In this document: in pieces, positions 44,967 to 54,496 of the stretch
Layout of the letters: each line of letters opens with the position of its first letter
Position numbering within the stretch: the stretch's first letter is position 1
Source of the DNA: Roseiarcus sp963805295
Lineage (GTDB): Bacteria; Pseudomonadota; Alphaproteobacteria; Rhizobiales; Beijerinckiaceae
DNA: 64,000 nucleotides
Reading direction: 5' to 3'
Assembly: GCA_963805295.1 (NCBI GenBank)
Contig: CAWDTW010000091.1
Span: 62,001 to 126,000, forward strand
Made by a program: the position numbers and the translations under genes
Notes under the pieces: model-generated
Told to the model about the DNA's origin: nothing
The model's database searches: none
Seen by the model: the letters and a program-made list of their open reading frames with translations, nothing else

Positions 44967-46972
44967 CAGAGGCCCCCTCCGCCGAACAGGTACCAGGTCG
45001 CGAGCGCCGCCACGCCCAGCAGAATTGCGAACGCATATTGATAGATGTAGCCGGACTGAAGCCGGACAGCGCTTCTGGTGACGTCAAGGACGCGGGCCGA
45101 CACCCCGTCAGGCCCGAAGCCGTCGATGATCGCGCCGTCGCCGCCCTTCCAGAAGAGCCGGCCGATGGCGAAAGCCGGACGCACGAAGATCGCGTCATAG
45201 AGCTCGTCGAAGTACCACTTGTTGAGCAGGAAGCGGTAGAGCGCCGGGAAGGCGTCGGCGAGCCGCTTCGGCGCCGCCTTGTCGACGAGGTACATGTAGA
45301 TCGCGACGACGAGACCGCCGAGCATCATCAGCGTCGGCGACAGCGAGACAAGCGCCGGGACGTGCTCCATCTCATCGAGGATGTGATTCCCCTGGCCGAT
45401 GAACAGCGAGTTTCGCCAGAACTCCGAGAAGCCCTCGCCGATGTACCAGTGCCGGAAGGCGACGCCCGCGAACGTCGCGCCGAGCGCCAGACCGGCGAGC
45501 GGGATCAACATCACCAGCGGCGATTCACGGACAGGATGATCGCCATGTCCGTGGTCCTCATGGCCGTGCGCGTGATCGTCTCGCGCCTCGGCCGGCAGTG
45601 AAGACGCCCAGTCGCCGCGACGGCCGAAGAACGTCATGAACACGAGCCGCCAGGAGTAGAAGGCGGTCAGGGCGGCGGCGATATCGACGCACCAGAACGC
45701 ATAGGTCGCGCCGAAGCGATGAGAAGCGAACGCGGCCTCGATGATCGGGTCCTTCGACACGAAGCCGGCAAAGCCGATCGGCGTGAACGGGACGCCGACG
45801 CCGGTCAGCGACAGCGATCCGACGACCATCATCCAGAAGGTGAAGGGCATCTCCGTGCGCAGGCCGCCCATGCGGCGCATGTCCTGCTCATGGTGCATCG
45901 CCGTGATGACCGAGCCCGCGCCGAGGAAGAGGAGCGCCTTGAAGAAGGCGTGGGTGAAAAGGTGGAAAATGCCGAGGCCGTAGCCGCCGACCCCGAGGCC
46001 GACGAACATGTAGCCGAGCTGCGAGCAGGTCGAATAGGCGATGACGCGCTTGATGTCGTTCTGCACCAGTCCCACGGTCGCGGCGAAGAAGGCCGTCGTC
46101 GCGCCGACGATGAGCACGACGCTGAGCGCGGTCGAGGACATCTCGAACAGCGGCGACAGGCGCGCGACCATGAAGACGCCCGCCGTCACCATGGTCGCGG
46201 CGTGGATCAGGGCCGAGACGGGGGTCGGGCCTTCCATCGCGTCGGGAAGCCAAGTGTGCAAGAGGAACTGCGCGGACTTGCCCATCGCGCCCATGAAGAG
46301 GAGCAGGCAGGCGAGGGTCGCGGCGTCCCAGTCGAAGCCGATGAAATGAACCGTCTTGCCGGCGAGGGCGGGCGCGGCGGCGAACACCTGGTCGAACGTC
46401 ACCGAGCCGGTCAGCGTATAGGTGAGGAAGATGCCGAGCGCGAAGCCGAAGTCGCCGATGCGGTTGACGACGAAGGCCTTGATCGCCGCGGCGTTGGCGG
46501 AGGGGCGCTCGTACCAGAAGCCGATCAGCAGGTAGGACATGAGACCGACGCCCTCCCAGCCGAAGAACAGCTGCACCAGATTGTCCGCCGTCGCCAGCAT
46601 CAGCATGGCGAAGGTGAAGAGCGACAGATAGGCGAAGAAGCGCGGCCGGCACGGGTCCTCGGCCATGTAGCCGATCGAATAGACATGCACGAGAAACGAC
46701 ACCGTCGTCACGACGACCAGCATCACCGCGGTCAGCGTGTCGATCCGCAGCGCCCAGTCGACGGCGAGCTTGCCCGAGGTGAACCAGTTGCCGACCGGAA
46801 CATGCGCGCCGGCGCCGGCCGCGACCTGAAAGAAGGCGATCCACGACAGGACGAAGCAGACGGCGAGAAAGCCGGTGGTGACGACTTCGGCGCCGCGCGC
46901 GCCGATCCAGCGGCCGAAAAGGCCGGCGATCAGGAAGCCGAAGAGCGGCAGGAAGACGATCAGTTCGTACAT
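44966..46972 (-). CDS. nuoL: NADH-quinone oxidoreductase subunit L
   Basis: The 668-residue protein has LFFGWEGVGLMSYLLIGFWY, LLHTWLPDAMEGPTPVSALI and YSTCSQLGYMFVGLGVGGYG. A His/Asp-rich cytoplasmic loop (HAHGHEDHGHGDHP, near residue 470) precedes the lateral helix region. It is the distal proton pump of Complex I. It lies 7 bp after nuoK. Confidence 0.97.
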   Translation of the reverse strand: MYELIVFLPLFGFLIAGLFGRWIGARGAEVVTTGFLAVCFVLSWIAFFQVAAGAGAHVPVGNWFTSGKLAVDWALRIDTLTAVMLVVVTTVSFLVHVYSIGYMAEDPCRPRFFAYLSLFTFAMLMLATADNLVQLFFGWEGVGLMSYLLIGFWYERPSANAAAIKAFVVNRIGDFGFALGIFLTYTLTGSVTFDQVFAAAPALAGKTVHFIGFDWDAATLACLLLFMGAMGKSAQFLLHTWLPDAMEGPTPVSALIHAATMVTAGVFMVARLSPLFEMSSTALSVVLIVGATTAFFAATVGLVQNDIKRVIAYSTCSQLGYMFVGLGVGGYGLGIFHLFTHAFFKALLFLGAGSVITAMHHEQDMRRMGGLRTEMPFTFWMMVVGSLSLTGVGVPFTPIGFAGFVSKDPIIEAAFASHRFGATYAFWCVDIAAALTAFYSWRLVFMTFFGRRGDWASSLPAEARDDHAHGHEDHGHGDHPVRESPLVMLIPLAGLALGATFAGVAFRHWYIGEGFSEFWRNSLFIGQGNHILDEMEHVPALVSLSPTLMMLGGLVVAIYMYLVDKAAPKRLADAFPALYRFLLNKWYFDELYDAIFVRPAFAIGRLFWKGGDGAIIDGFGPDGVSARVLDVTRSAVRLQSGYIYQYAFAILLGVAALATWYLFGGGGL

Positions 46973-46979
46973 GGGTCGC

Positions 46980-47282
46980 TCAGCCCTTCAGCGAATTGAG
47001 GTCTTCGACCGCGACCGAGCCGCGATTGCGGTAGTGGGCCACGAGAATCGCCAGCCCGATCGCCGCCTCCGCCGCCGCGACGGTGAGGACGAACAGCGCG
47101 AAGGCCTGCCCGGTCAGATCGCCAGCATGGGTCGAAAAGGCGACGAGATTGATGGCGACCGACAACAGGATCAACTCGATCGACATCATGATGATGATGA
47201 TGTTCTTGTGGTTGAGGACGATGCCGGCGACGCCGATCGTGAACACGATCGCCGCGAGCGTCAGATAGGCGGAGAGGTCCAT
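46980..47282 (-). CDS. nuoK: NADH-quinone oxidoreductase subunit K
   Basis: The 100-residue subunit has three TM helices. NIIIIMMSIELILLSVAINL carries the conserved membrane Glu, and AAEAAIGLAILVAHYRNRGS holds the second. It is part of the central proton path next to NuoJ and NuoN. It is spaced 11 bp from nuoJ. Confidence 0.96.
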   Translation of the reverse strand: MDLSAYLTLAAIVFTIGVAGIVLNHKNIIIIMMSIELILLSVAINLVAFSTHAGDLTGQAFALFVLTVAAAEAAIGLAILVAHYRNRGSVAVEDLNSLKG

Positions 47283-47293
47283 GGGTCGATCCT

Positions 47294-47896
47294 TCAGATG
47301 CCGGCGCGCGAGGGAACCTTGCGCAGTTCGACCGCGGTCTCGGGTGTCCGCGCGACCTGGGCGCCGACGTCCTGGCGCTTGACGTCCCGCCTGTGGTGCA
47401 CGCCGATGACGATCGCGCCGATCATTGCGGTGAACAGGATCATTCCCGCCGCCTGGAAGAAGTAGAAGTAGTGGGTGTAGAGCACCTCGCCGAGCGCGGC
47501 CGTGTTCGACAGCGTGCCCGACGGCGTCGCGGCTTCACCGGCTTTCGGCGAAACGGCCCAGCCCGAAACGACATAGATGAGTTCTGCGGCGACGCAGAAG
47601 GCGATCAGCAGTCCTTGAGGCAGATAGTCGACAAAGCCCCGCCCGAGCCGGGCGAAATTGACGTCGAGCACCATGACGATGAACAGGAACAGCACCGCGA
47701 TCGCGCCGACATAGACGATAATGAGGATCATCGCCAGGAACTCCGCCCCCATCTGCACAAAGAGTCCTGCCGCGTTGACGAAGGCGAGGATCAGGAACAG
47801 CACGGAGTGGACCGGGTTCCTGGCCACGATGACGGCGAGCGCCGACCCGACGAGCATCGTCGAGAAAATCCAAAAGTATATCGCCTCGGCCTGCAT
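47294..47896 (-). CDS. nuoJ: NADH-quinone oxidoreductase subunit J
   Basis: The 200-residue membrane subunit has NPVHSVLFLILAFVNAAGLF and LIIVYVGAIAVLFLFIVMVL (the TM3 region with the pi-bulge that gates coupling). The C-terminal tail is polar (HHRRDVKRQDVGAQVARTPE). It starts after a 226-bp gap from nuoI. Confidence 0.95.
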   Translation of the reverse strand: MQAEAIYFWIFSTMLVGSALAVIVARNPVHSVLFLILAFVNAAGLFVQMGAEFLAMILIIVYVGAIAVLFLFIVMVLDVNFARLGRGFVDYLPQGLLIAFCVAAELIYVVSGWAVSPKAGEAATPSGTLSNTAALGEVLYTHYFYFFQAAGMILFTAMIGAIVIGVHHRRDVKRQDVGAQVARTPETAVELRKVPSRAGI

Positions 47897-48122
47897 CGTC
47901 AGCCTCTTAAAATACTTTCACCCCGACCCGCTCCCGCACCCAGGCGACAGTGGTCGATCCCTTCTCCCGCCTGCGCGAGAAGGCGGCGCCATAGGGCGTT
48001 CGGAAGAACGCCCGTCCTATGACGGGCTAAGGCGCCGGATGAGAAGTCTCGCCCTGCCCTCGCCCTGCCCTCGCCGTAACCCTCACCCCGACCCTCTCCC
48101 GCGATCGGCAGAGGGGGACCAA
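47897..48122. repeat. Repeat-type spacer inside the nuo operon (nuoI-nuoJ)
   Basis: TCACCCCGACCCGCTCCCGC near 47920 and TCACCCCGACCCTCTCCCGC near 48086 are direct copies about 165 bp apart. In between lie GCCCTGCCCTCGCC copies and the inverted pair GGCGTTCGGAAGAACGCCC. This looks like an intergenic repeat insertion rather than a gene. Confidence 0.5.
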
Positions 48123-48617
48123 TCACCGATACGGCGCGTCCAGCGCGATGTTGCGCGCCAGCTCCCGCTCCCAGCGGTCGCCGTTAGCAAGCAGCCGGTC
48201 CTTGTCGTAATAGAGCTCTTCCCGCGTCTCGGTCGCAAATTCGAAATTCGGCCCCTCGACGATGGCGTCGACCGGGCAGGCTTCCTGGCAGAAGCCGCAA
48301 TAGATGCACTTGACCATGTCGATGTCGTAGCGCGTCGTGCGGCGCGTGCCGTCGTTGCGGCGCGGCCCGGCCTCGATGGTGATCGCCTGCGCCGGGCAGA
48401 TCGCCTCGCAGAGCTTGCAGGCGATGCAGCGCTCTTCGCCGTTGGGATAGCGGCGAAGCGCATGCTCGCCGCGGAAGCGGGGCGACAAGGGCGACTTCTC
48501 GTTCGGATAGTTCAGCGTCGCCTTCGGCTTGAACATGTAGCGGACGGACAGCGCGAACGCCGCCAGAAACTCGGAGAGGAACAGCGACCGGGCGAACTGG
48601 TCCAATCTGAGAGCCAT
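48123..48617 (-). CDS. nuoI: NADH-quinone oxidoreductase subunit I
   Basis: The 164-residue protein binds two 4Fe-4S clusters through CIACKLCEAICP and CIYCGFCQEACP. It starts with an amphipathic helix (MALRLDQFARSLFLSEFLAA). It connects the NuoG chain to NuoB. The ATG at 48617 is used because upstream sequence belongs to nuoH. Confidence 0.97.
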   Translation of the reverse strand: MALRLDQFARSLFLSEFLAAFALSVRYMFKPKATLNYPNEKSPLSPRFRGEHALRRYPNGEERCIACKLCEAICPAQAITIEAGPRRNDGTRRTTRYDIDMVKCIYCGFCQEACPVDAIVEGPNFEFATETREELYYDKDRLLANGDRWERELARNIALDAPYR

Positions 48618-48628
48618 GTTCGTCTCCC

Positions 48629-49798
48629 TCAACCCGAAAAGTTGGCGCCGAGGCCGGTGAACTCGAGCACGGCGGCGACGCCGAAAACCATGACGAGCGA
48701 GATCGGCAGGAACACTCTCCAGCCGAGGCGCATCAGCTGGTCGTAACGATAGCGCGGCACGAAGGCCTTCACCAGCGAGAAGCAGAACACGACCGACCAC
48801 ATCTTGATAAGGAACCAGATGACGCCCGGAACCCAGGTGAGCGGCGCGAACGGCAGCGGCGGCAGCCAGCCGCCCAGGAACAGAACGGCCGTCATCGCGG
48901 ACATCGACAGCACCGCGACGAGCTCGGTCAGGAACTGCAGCAGGAACAGCGAGGCGGAATATTCGACCGAATAGCCGGCGACGAGCTCAGATTCGGCTTC
49001 GGTCAGGTCGAACGGCGGCCGGTTCGTCTCGGCGAGCGCGGAGACGAAGAAGATGATGAACATCGGCAAGAGCGGCAGCCAGAACCAACCGAGGATGCCG
49101 AAGCGCGTGTCCTGGGCCCGCACGATGTCGGAAAGATTCAGGGAGCCGGCGCACATGACGACGGTGACGATGACGAAGCCGATCGAGACCTCGTACGACA
49201 CCATCTGCGCCGCCGAGCGCAGCGCCGACAAGAGCGGATATTTCGAGTTCGACGCCCATCCGGCCATGATGATGCCGTAGACGCCGAGCGACGAGACGGC
49301 GAAAATATAGAGGATGCCGACGTTGATATCCGCGATCACCCAGCCGTCTGCGACCGGAATGACCGCCCAGGCCGCGATCGCCAGAATGACCGACACCAGG
49401 GGCGCCAGAACGAACACGCCCTTGTTGGCGCTCGCCGGAATGATCGGCTCCTTCAGGATGAATTTCAAGAAGTCGGCGTAGGGCTGGAGAACGCCCCAGG
49501 GGCCGACCACGTTCGGGCCGCGCCGCAGCTGCACCGAGCCCCAGATCTTGCGCTCGAGATAGATGAGAATCGCGGTCGAGAGCAGCAGGCAGACGAGCAG
49601 CAACAGGCTCTCGAGCACGTAGCGCAGGGCCGTCCCGAAGTCGCTCTCGTGCATCCAATGGCCGAAGGCCGCCAAATAGCCGCCGCTGAAGAGGAGCCAC
49701 AAGAGCGCCACGACGACGACGGCGGCGGCGAGCGCGCCGACGCCGAAGATGGCGAGCCACGGCGACGAACCGGGCCGATAGGGAGATGCGCTGCTCAT
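48629..49798 (-). CDS. nuoH: NADH-quinone oxidoreductase subunit H
   Basis: The 389-residue quinone-site membrane subunit shows LERKIWGSVQLRRGPNVVGP, QPYADFLKFILKEPIIPASA and SALAETNRPPFDLTEAESEL. It starts at ATG 49798, 10 bp after nuoG. The N-terminus has an extra 15 polar residues before TM1. Confidence 0.97.
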   Translation of the reverse strand: MSSASPYRPGSSPWLAIFGVGALAAAVVVVALLWLLFSGGYLAAFGHWMHESDFGTALRYVLESLLLLVCLLLSTAILIYLERKIWGSVQLRRGPNVVGPWGVLQPYADFLKFILKEPIIPASANKGVFVLAPLVSVILAIAAWAVIPVADGWVIADINVGILYIFAVSSLGVYGIIMAGWASNSKYPLLSALRSAAQMVSYEVSIGFVIVTVVMCAGSLNLSDIVRAQDTRFGILGWFWLPLLPMFIIFFVSALAETNRPPFDLTEAESELVAGYSVEYSASLFLLQFLTELVAVLSMSAMTAVLFLGGWLPPLPFAPLTWVPGVIWFLIKMWSVVFCFSLVKAFVPRYRYDQLMRLGWRVFLPISLVMVFGVAAVLEFTGLGANFSG

Positions 49799-49808
49799 CG
49801 GTTCGGGC

Positions 49809-51872
49809 CTATTCCGCCGCTTGGCGCGCACGGCCCTGCGCCAGGGCCGAACACTCGGCCATGACGCGCGAGGCGCGCGCAATCGGGTTGGTGAGGTAGA
49901 AGTCCTGAACGCTCGAGGCGAACGGCGCCTTGTCGACCGCGCCCGAGAGCGCAGAGACGGCGACGAGCGCGGCCGCGTCGGCCGGAGTGATCGCGTCGAA
50001 GCGCACGAGATGCGGGTAGGCGGCAGCGAGCGTCGCGCGCAGTTGCGTCAGCGAATCGTAGGGGAGCCTGGCGCCGAGCGCGTCGGACAGCGCGCGCAGG
50101 ATCGACCAGTCCTCGCGCGCGTCGCCCGGCGGAAACACCGCGCGTTCGGCGAACTGCGGGCGGCCCTCGGTGTTGACGTAGATGCCCGTCTTTTCGGTAT
50201 AGGCCGCGCCCGGGAGGATGACGTCGGCGCGATGGGCGCCGCGGTCGCCGTGCGTGCCAATATAGACGACGAAGGCGCCCGGCTGAACGTCGATCTCGTC
50301 GGCGCCGAGATTGAAGAGAACGTCGAGCGCGCCCGCTCTGGCCATCGACGGCGCGTCGAGCCCCCCGTCTCCCGGCGCTAGGCCGAGATCGAGGCCGCCG
50401 ACGCGCGAGGCCGCGCTGTGCAGCACGTTGAAGCCGTTCCAGCCGTCCTTGACGACGCCCGCGGCGAGCGCCGCCTTGGCGAGGCTCGCCAGCACCGCCG
50501 CGCCGTCCGGCCGCGCGAAGGCTCCCGCGCCGATGACCAACATCGGCTTCGTCATGCCCGCCGGCGGCTTCTCCGCCACCTGCGCGAGCGTGTCCGGCCC
50601 GGCGCCGAGCCAGTTGTACTTGTAGGTCAGGTCGGCCAGCTCGCCGATGACGCCCGTCAGCACGCCCCCCTTCAGCCAGCGCCTGCGGATGCGGGCGTTG
50701 AGCACCGGGGCTTCGCGGCGGGGGTTCGAGCCGATGACGAGAATGGCGTCCGCCTGATCGACGCCGGCGATCGTGGAATTGAAGAGGTAGGACGCGCGCC
50801 CGAATTTCGGATGAAGCTTCGAGCCGTCCTGGCGACAGTCGATGTTGGGCGAGCCGAGCTTGGCGATGAGGCCCTTGAGGGCGAACATCTCCTCGACCGT
50901 CGCCAGATCGCCGACGATCGCGCCGATCTTCGACGGCGAGGCCGCCTTCACCCTGGCGGCGATCGCCGCGAAAGCCTGCCGCCAGCTCGCCGGCTTCAGC
51001 TTGCCGTCGACGCGCACGTAAGCGCGGTCGAGGCGCTGCGTCTTCAGGCCGTCGACGATGTGGCGCGTCTTGTCGGAGATCCATTCCTCGTTGATCGCGT
51101 CGTTGACGCGCGGGAGGATGCGCACGACTTCGCGGCCGCGCGAGTCGATGCGGATCGCCGAGCCCAGCGCGTCCATCACGTCGACCAATTCGGTCTTGGC
51201 GAATTCCCAGGGGCGGGCGTGGAACGCGGTCGGCTTCGAGGTCAGCGCGCCGACCGGGCAGAGGTCGACGACGTTGCCCTGCAGTTCGGAGGTCAGCGCG
51301 CTCTCCAGATAGGAGGTGATCTCCATGTCTTCGCCGCGGCCGATCGCGCCGAGTTCGGGGACGCCCGCCACTTCGGTGACGAAGCGCACGCAGCGCGTGC
51401 ACTGGATGCAGCGGTTCATCACCGTCTTGACGAGCGCGCCGACGTATTTGTCCTCGACCGCGCGCTTGTTCTCGAAGAAGCGCGAGGAGTCGGCGCCGTA
51501 GGCCATCGCCTGGTCCTGCAGGTCGCACTCGCCGCCCTGGTCGCAAATCGGGCAGTCGAGCGGATGGTTGATGAGCAGGAACTCCATCACGCCCTGGCGC
51601 CCCTTGCGCGCCATCGGCGAATTGGTCTCGACGACCGGCGGCTCGCCGTTCGGGCCCGGGCGCAGGTCCTTGACCGCCACGGCGCAGGAGGCAGTCGGCT
51701 TCGGCGGACCGCCCTTCACCTCGACGAGGCACATGCGGCAATTGCCCGCGATCGACAGCCGCTCATGGAAGCAGAAGCGCGGGACTTCCGCGCCCGCGGC
51801 CTCGCAGGCCTGCAAAAGCGTGTATTCGGCCGGAACGTCGATTTCCTTGCCGTCGATGATGATCTTCCTCAT
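49809..51872 (-). CDS. nuoG: NADH-quinone oxidoreductase subunit G
   Basis: The 687-residue protein has the 2Fe-2S ligands FCFHERLSIAGNCRMCLVEV. It also has HPLDCPICDQGGECDLQDQA and CIQCTRCVRFVTEV for 4Fe-4S clusters, and a molybdopterin-oxidoreductase-like domain (TGIYVNTEGRPQFAERAVFP). It starts at ATG 51872 (MRKIIIDGKEIDVPAEYTLL). About 100 bp of non-coding sequence separates it from the DUF3291 gene. Confidence 0.97.
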   Translation of the reverse strand: MRKIIIDGKEIDVPAEYTLLQACEAAGAEVPRFCFHERLSIAGNCRMCLVEVKGGPPKPTASCAVAVKDLRPGPNGEPPVVETNSPMARKGRQGVMEFLLINHPLDCPICDQGGECDLQDQAMAYGADSSRFFENKRAVEDKYVGALVKTVMNRCIQCTRCVRFVTEVAGVPELGAIGRGEDMEITSYLESALTSELQGNVVDLCPVGALTSKPTAFHARPWEFAKTELVDVMDALGSAIRIDSRGREVVRILPRVNDAINEEWISDKTRHIVDGLKTQRLDRAYVRVDGKLKPASWRQAFAAIAARVKAASPSKIGAIVGDLATVEEMFALKGLIAKLGSPNIDCRQDGSKLHPKFGRASYLFNSTIAGVDQADAILVIGSNPRREAPVLNARIRRRWLKGGVLTGVIGELADLTYKYNWLGAGPDTLAQVAEKPPAGMTKPMLVIGAGAFARPDGAAVLASLAKAALAAGVVKDGWNGFNVLHSAASRVGGLDLGLAPGDGGLDAPSMARAGALDVLFNLGADEIDVQPGAFVVYIGTHGDRGAHRADVILPGAAYTEKTGIYVNTEGRPQFAERAVFPPGDAREDWSILRALSDALGARLPYDSLTQLRATLAAAYPHLVRFDAITPADAAALVAVSALSGAVDKAPFASSVQDFYLTNPIARASRVMAECSALAQGRARQAAE

Positions 51873-51972
51873 GCTCCTCTCGCCCCGTGTCCCTCCCGCC
51901 AATCGGCAACGAAATCGGTGACGACAACCCCGTCGATCGTTGCGCCTTCGCGGCGCGCGCCCATGCGCCCGC

Positions 51973-52443
51973 TCATCCGCATTTCCGGCTCGCCCACAGC
52001 TTGATGTGCGGCAGGTGGCTCCAGCCGAAGGCAAAGTCGCTGTCGCCGTGCATCGTCAGATGTTCGAGCCGAGCCTTCGCCTCCGAAACGTCAGGAATAT
52101 GCCGCCGCGCTATCGGCCACATGACGAAATGCGGCGTCGCGAGCTTTTCGAACCAGCCGCCCTTGCGATTGTAGAATTGCTTGTGGACCGTCGCCCAGAC
52201 GAAGCGCTCCAAAGCTTCGACGCTCTCCCAGACGGACATGTTGACCAGCATGTTCGGATCGTCGAAGGGCCTGAGCGCGGTCGCGTTGTTGCTTTCGTCC
52301 TTCAGCCGCCAGACGAACCCCGGGCTCCGCTCCGCGAGCGCGTTGACGCGATCGAGATTGTCCATGAAGCCGGCCATGTGCGGATCGTCGAGCGCATGGA
52401 GCGGATGGCCGACGTTGAGCTGAGCGATATGGCCGTCGTCCAT
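51973..52443 (-). CDS. DUF3291 family protein inside the nuo operon
   Basis: The 156-residue protein begins MDDGHIAQLNVGHPLHALDD and contains PGFVWRLKDESNNATALRPF, NMLVNMSVWESVEALERFVW and GGWFEKLATPHFVMWPI. This is the DUF3291 fold, related to antibiotic-biosynthesis monooxygenase (ABM)-like barrels. It starts 5 bp after nuoF and precedes nuoG, so it is co-transcribed with Complex I genes. Function unknown. No cofactor motif is visible. Confidence 0.8.
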   Translation of the reverse strand: MDDGHIAQLNVGHPLHALDDPHMAGFMDNLDRVNALAERSPGFVWRLKDESNNATALRPFDDPNMLVNMSVWESVEALERFVWATVHKQFYNRKGGWFEKLATPHFVMWPIARRHIPDVSEAKARLEHLTMHGDSDFAFGWSHLPHIKLWASRKCG

Positions 52444-52448
52444 GTCCC

Positions 52449-53753
52449 CTACTCCGCCGCTTCGCGCACGGGCTCGCTCGCCGGGTTGGCCGAATAGCAG
52501 TCTATGCGGCGCTCGATCTCGGGGCGGAAGTGGGCGATGAGGCCCTGGACCGGCCAGGCGGCGGCGTCGCCGAGCGCGCAGATGGTGTGGCCCTCGACCT
52601 GCTTCGTCACGTCGAGCAACATGTCGATCTCGCGCTTCTGCGCCCGGCCCTCGGCCATGCGGGTCAACACCCGCCACATCCATCCGGAGCCCTCGCGGCA
52701 GGGCGTGCATTGGCCGCAGCTCTCATGCCTGTAGAAGTACGAGATCCGGGCGATGGCGCGAACGATGTCGGTCGACTTGTCCATCACGATCACCGCCGCC
52801 GTGCCGAGGCCGGAGCGGAGCTTGGCGAGCGAATCGAAATCCATCGGGCAGTCGATGATCTGAGCCGCGGGAACGAGCCGCACCGACGAGCCGCCGGGAA
52901 TGACGGCGAGCAGATTGTCCCAGCCGCCGCGCACGCCGCCGGCATGCTTCTCGATCAGCTCGCGGAACGGGATCGACATCGCCTCTTCGACGTTGCACGG
53001 CTTGTTGACGTGCCCCGAGAGACAGAAGAGTTTGGTGCCGAAATTGTTCGGAGCGCCGAAGCTCGTGAACCATGATGCGCCGCGGCGAAGGATCTCAGGG
53101 GCCTGCGCGATCGACTCGACGTTGTTGACCGTCGTCGGGCACCCGTAGAGCCCCACGCCGGCGGGGAACGGCGGCTTCATGCGCGGCATGCCCTTCTTGC
53201 CCTCGAGGGACTCGAGCATCGCCGTCTCTTCGCCGCAGATGTAGGCGCCCGCGCCATGATGGACGTGGATGTCGAACGGCCAGCCGTGGATGTTGTCCTT
53301 GCCGATGAGCTTGGCTTCGTACGCCTCGTCGACCGCCGCCTGGAGGCGCTCGCGCTCGAGAGTGTACTCCCCGCGCACATAGATGTAGGCGGCGTTCGCG
53401 CCCATGCCGTACGAGGCGAGCAGCGCGCCCTCGACCAACGTGTGCGGATCGTTGCGCAGGATCTCGCGGTCCTTGCAGGTGCCGGGCTCCGACTCGTCGG
53501 CGTTGACGACGAGATAGTGCGGCCGTTTCGGATCGACGTTCTTCGGCATGAACGACCATTTGAGGCCGGTCGGGAAGCCCGCCCCGCCGCGCCCGCGCAG
53601 GCCCGAGGCCTTCATCTCGGCCACCACCCAGTCGCGTCCCTTGTCGATGATCGCCTTGGTCCCGTCCCAGTTTCCGCGCGCCCGCGCGCCTTTCAGGCTG
53701 CGGTCGCCGAAGCCGTAGAGGTTGGTGAAGATGCGATCCTCGTCATCCAGCAT
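52449..53753 (-). CDS. nuoF: NADH-quinone oxidoreductase subunit F
   Basis: The 434-residue flavoprotein has GLRGRGGAGFPTGLKWSFMP (FMN/NADH site), NADESEPGTCKDREILRNDP, and ESCGQCTPCREGSGWMWRVL for the N3 4Fe-4S cluster. It oxidises NADH and passes electrons to NuoE/NuoG. It starts 3 bp after the nuoE stop. Confidence 0.97.
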   Translation of the reverse strand: MLDDEDRIFTNLYGFGDRSLKGARARGNWDGTKAIIDKGRDWVVAEMKASGLRGRGGAGFPTGLKWSFMPKNVDPKRPHYLVVNADESEPGTCKDREILRNDPHTLVEGALLASYGMGANAAYIYVRGEYTLERERLQAAVDEAYEAKLIGKDNIHGWPFDIHVHHGAGAYICGEETAMLESLEGKKGMPRMKPPFPAGVGLYGCPTTVNNVESIAQAPEILRRGASWFTSFGAPNNFGTKLFCLSGHVNKPCNVEEAMSIPFRELIEKHAGGVRGGWDNLLAVIPGGSSVRLVPAAQIIDCPMDFDSLAKLRSGLGTAAVIVMDKSTDIVRAIARISYFYRHESCGQCTPCREGSGWMWRVLTRMAEGRAQKREIDMLLDVTKQVEGHTICALGDAAAWPVQGLIAHFRPEIERRIDCYSANPASEPVREAAE

Positions 53754-53756
53754 CGC

Positions 53757-54455
53757 TCAGTGTCCCGGGTTCGCGTCTAGGCGAGGCGCGGCTGCGGGCT
53801 GATCGTTCGCCGGCGCCGGCGCGGGCGCGCTCGCCGGTCCGCTTCGCCCGTCGACGCCATAGAGCGTCGTCAGCGCGGTCAACCCGCCGACCGGCTCCGA
53901 GCAGACGCGGCCGATCTGCGAGCCCGTCTTGACGGGCCGGCCTGCCGCCAGATCGTCGAGCAGCCTGGAAAAATTCTCCGGCGTCAGGTCCTCGTAATAG
54001 TCGTCGTTGATCTGGACCATCGGCGCGTTGCAGCAGGCGCCGAGGCACTCGACTTCGTTCCACGAGAACATGCCGTCGGCGGTCACGTGGCCCGGCTCGC
54101 CGATGCGCTTGCGCAATACCGCCTTGATGTCCTCGGCGCCGCGCAGCATGCAGGGCGTCGTGCCGCAGAGCTGCACATAGTGGCGCCCGACCGGGGCGAG
54201 GTTGAACATGCTGTAGAAGGTCGCGACCTCGAGCACCCGGATGTTGGGCATATCGAGGATATGGGCGACCTTTTCGATCGCCGGCTTCGGAAGCCAGTAT
54301 CCGCTCTGCGCCTGGGCGCGCCACAGGAGCGCGAGCACCGCCGAGGCCTGGCGGCCGGGCGGATACTTGGCGATCTCCTTCTCCGCCCACGCCTGGTTCT
54401 TGGGCGTGAACTCGAAGCTCTCGGGCTGCTTTTCGGCGAGTCGGCGGACGGACAT
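53757..54455 (-). CDS. nuoE: NADH-quinone oxidoreductase subunit E
   Basis: The 232-residue thioredoxin-like subunit carries the N1a 2Fe-2S ligands in VQLCGTTPCMLRGAEDIKAV and VECLGACCNAPMVQINDDYY. A C-terminal Ala/Pro-rich tail (SAPAPAPANDQPAAAP) extends beyond the core, as in other Hyphomicrobiales. Confidence 0.96.
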   Translation of the reverse strand: MSVRRLAEKQPESFEFTPKNQAWAEKEIAKYPPGRQASAVLALLWRAQAQSGYWLPKPAIEKVAHILDMPNIRVLEVATFYSMFNLAPVGRHYVQLCGTTPCMLRGAEDIKAVLRKRIGEPGHVTADGMFSWNEVECLGACCNAPMVQINDDYYEDLTPENFSRLLDDLAAGRPVKTGSQIGRVCSEPVGGLTALTTLYGVDGRSGPASAPAPAPANDQPAAAPRLDANPGH

Positions 54456-54496
54456 CGATCACGGGTTCCCGGCTTCGAAGGGTATCGGATGGGGCG

